A DNA stretch of 33,804 nucleotides from assembly GCA_947168515.1 (NCBI GenBank), contig CAMVMF010000039.1, forward strand, positions 1-33,804, in the 5' to 3' direction. This document shows positions 33,777-33,804 of the stretch, in pieces (positions within the stretch are counted from its first letter, which is position 1; each line of letters begins with the position of its first letter). The DNA comes from an uncultured Bacteroidales bacterium. GTDB lineage: Bacteria; Bacteroidota; Bacteroidia; Bacteroidales; P3. The notes under the pieces were generated by a model, which was not told the origin of the DNA, made no database searches, and saw only the letters and a program-made list of their open reading frames with translations. Made by a program: the position numbers and the translations under genes.

Positions 33777-33804
33777 TTCTCAAGTCGTCTTTATGACATA
33801 AACT

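Overview
The window reads as a chromosomal segment of a Bacteroidetes bacterium, most likely order Bacteroidales. Three things point there. Several genes are preceded by the phylum-specific -7 element TAnnTTTG. The gene set is typical of the phylum: a long-form NusB, a DUF1573 lipoprotein, the yajC-ybbR-coaE order, a GldB-family lipoprotein, a DivIC/FtsB-like protein, and an SUI1 protein beside a DAG-kinase-like protein. Finally, G+C-rich genes are separated by very A/T-rich spacers. No tRNA, rRNA, CRISPR array, transposase or phage gene was seen.

Layout. 1-717 is non-coding, with hairpins, one copy of a palindromic repeat and an inverted repeat. 724-8382 (+) is a giant three-module cyclic beta-1,2-glucan synthase-type enzyme (GT84, transglycosylase-like, GH94). 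8627-11125 (+) is a secreted TPR/PD40 protein that resembles PorE without its OmpA end. A bidirectional terminator at 11199-11252 separates it from a minus-strand pair: an acidic lipoprotein (13258-12818) and a secreted protein of unknown function (12779-11319). A small orphan gene lies at 13947-14471 (+). From 21285 down to 14626 (-) runs the housekeeping cluster leuS-nusB-DUF1573-yajC-ybbR-coaE. An A-rich heptamer repeat separates ybbR from coaE.

21286-22386 is a 1.1-kb spacer holding a tandem repeat built around a perfect palindrome. A gene with five DUF349 repeats follows (22387-24402, +). Next is an apparent plus-strand operon: a GldB-like lipoprotein, an LtaS-like alkaline-phosphatase-fold membrane enzyme, a DAG/lipid kinase and an SUI1/eIF1-like factor (24786-29130). 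Convergent to it are three minus-strand envelope genes: an MltD-like transglycosylase, a DivIC/FtsB-like protein and an NlpC/P60 lipoprotein (31629-29174). The window closes with a lower-G+C secreted protein (32317-33699, +) that has a perfect -7 element and a strong Shine-Dalgarno sequence.

How the genes work together. Most of the window serves the cell envelope: glucan synthesis, peptidoglycan cleavage, division, Sec translocation and lipid/phosphoglycerol turnover. The rest is translation and transcription housekeeping. The most interesting signals are not classical defence or mobile systems. They are a dispersed palindromic repeat whose stem changes by compensatory substitutions between copies, a probable ACG start codon in the gldB-like gene, an operon pairing an LtaS-like enzyme with a diacylglycerol-kinase-like protein, and a cyclic-glucan synthase in a phylum where it is little characterised.
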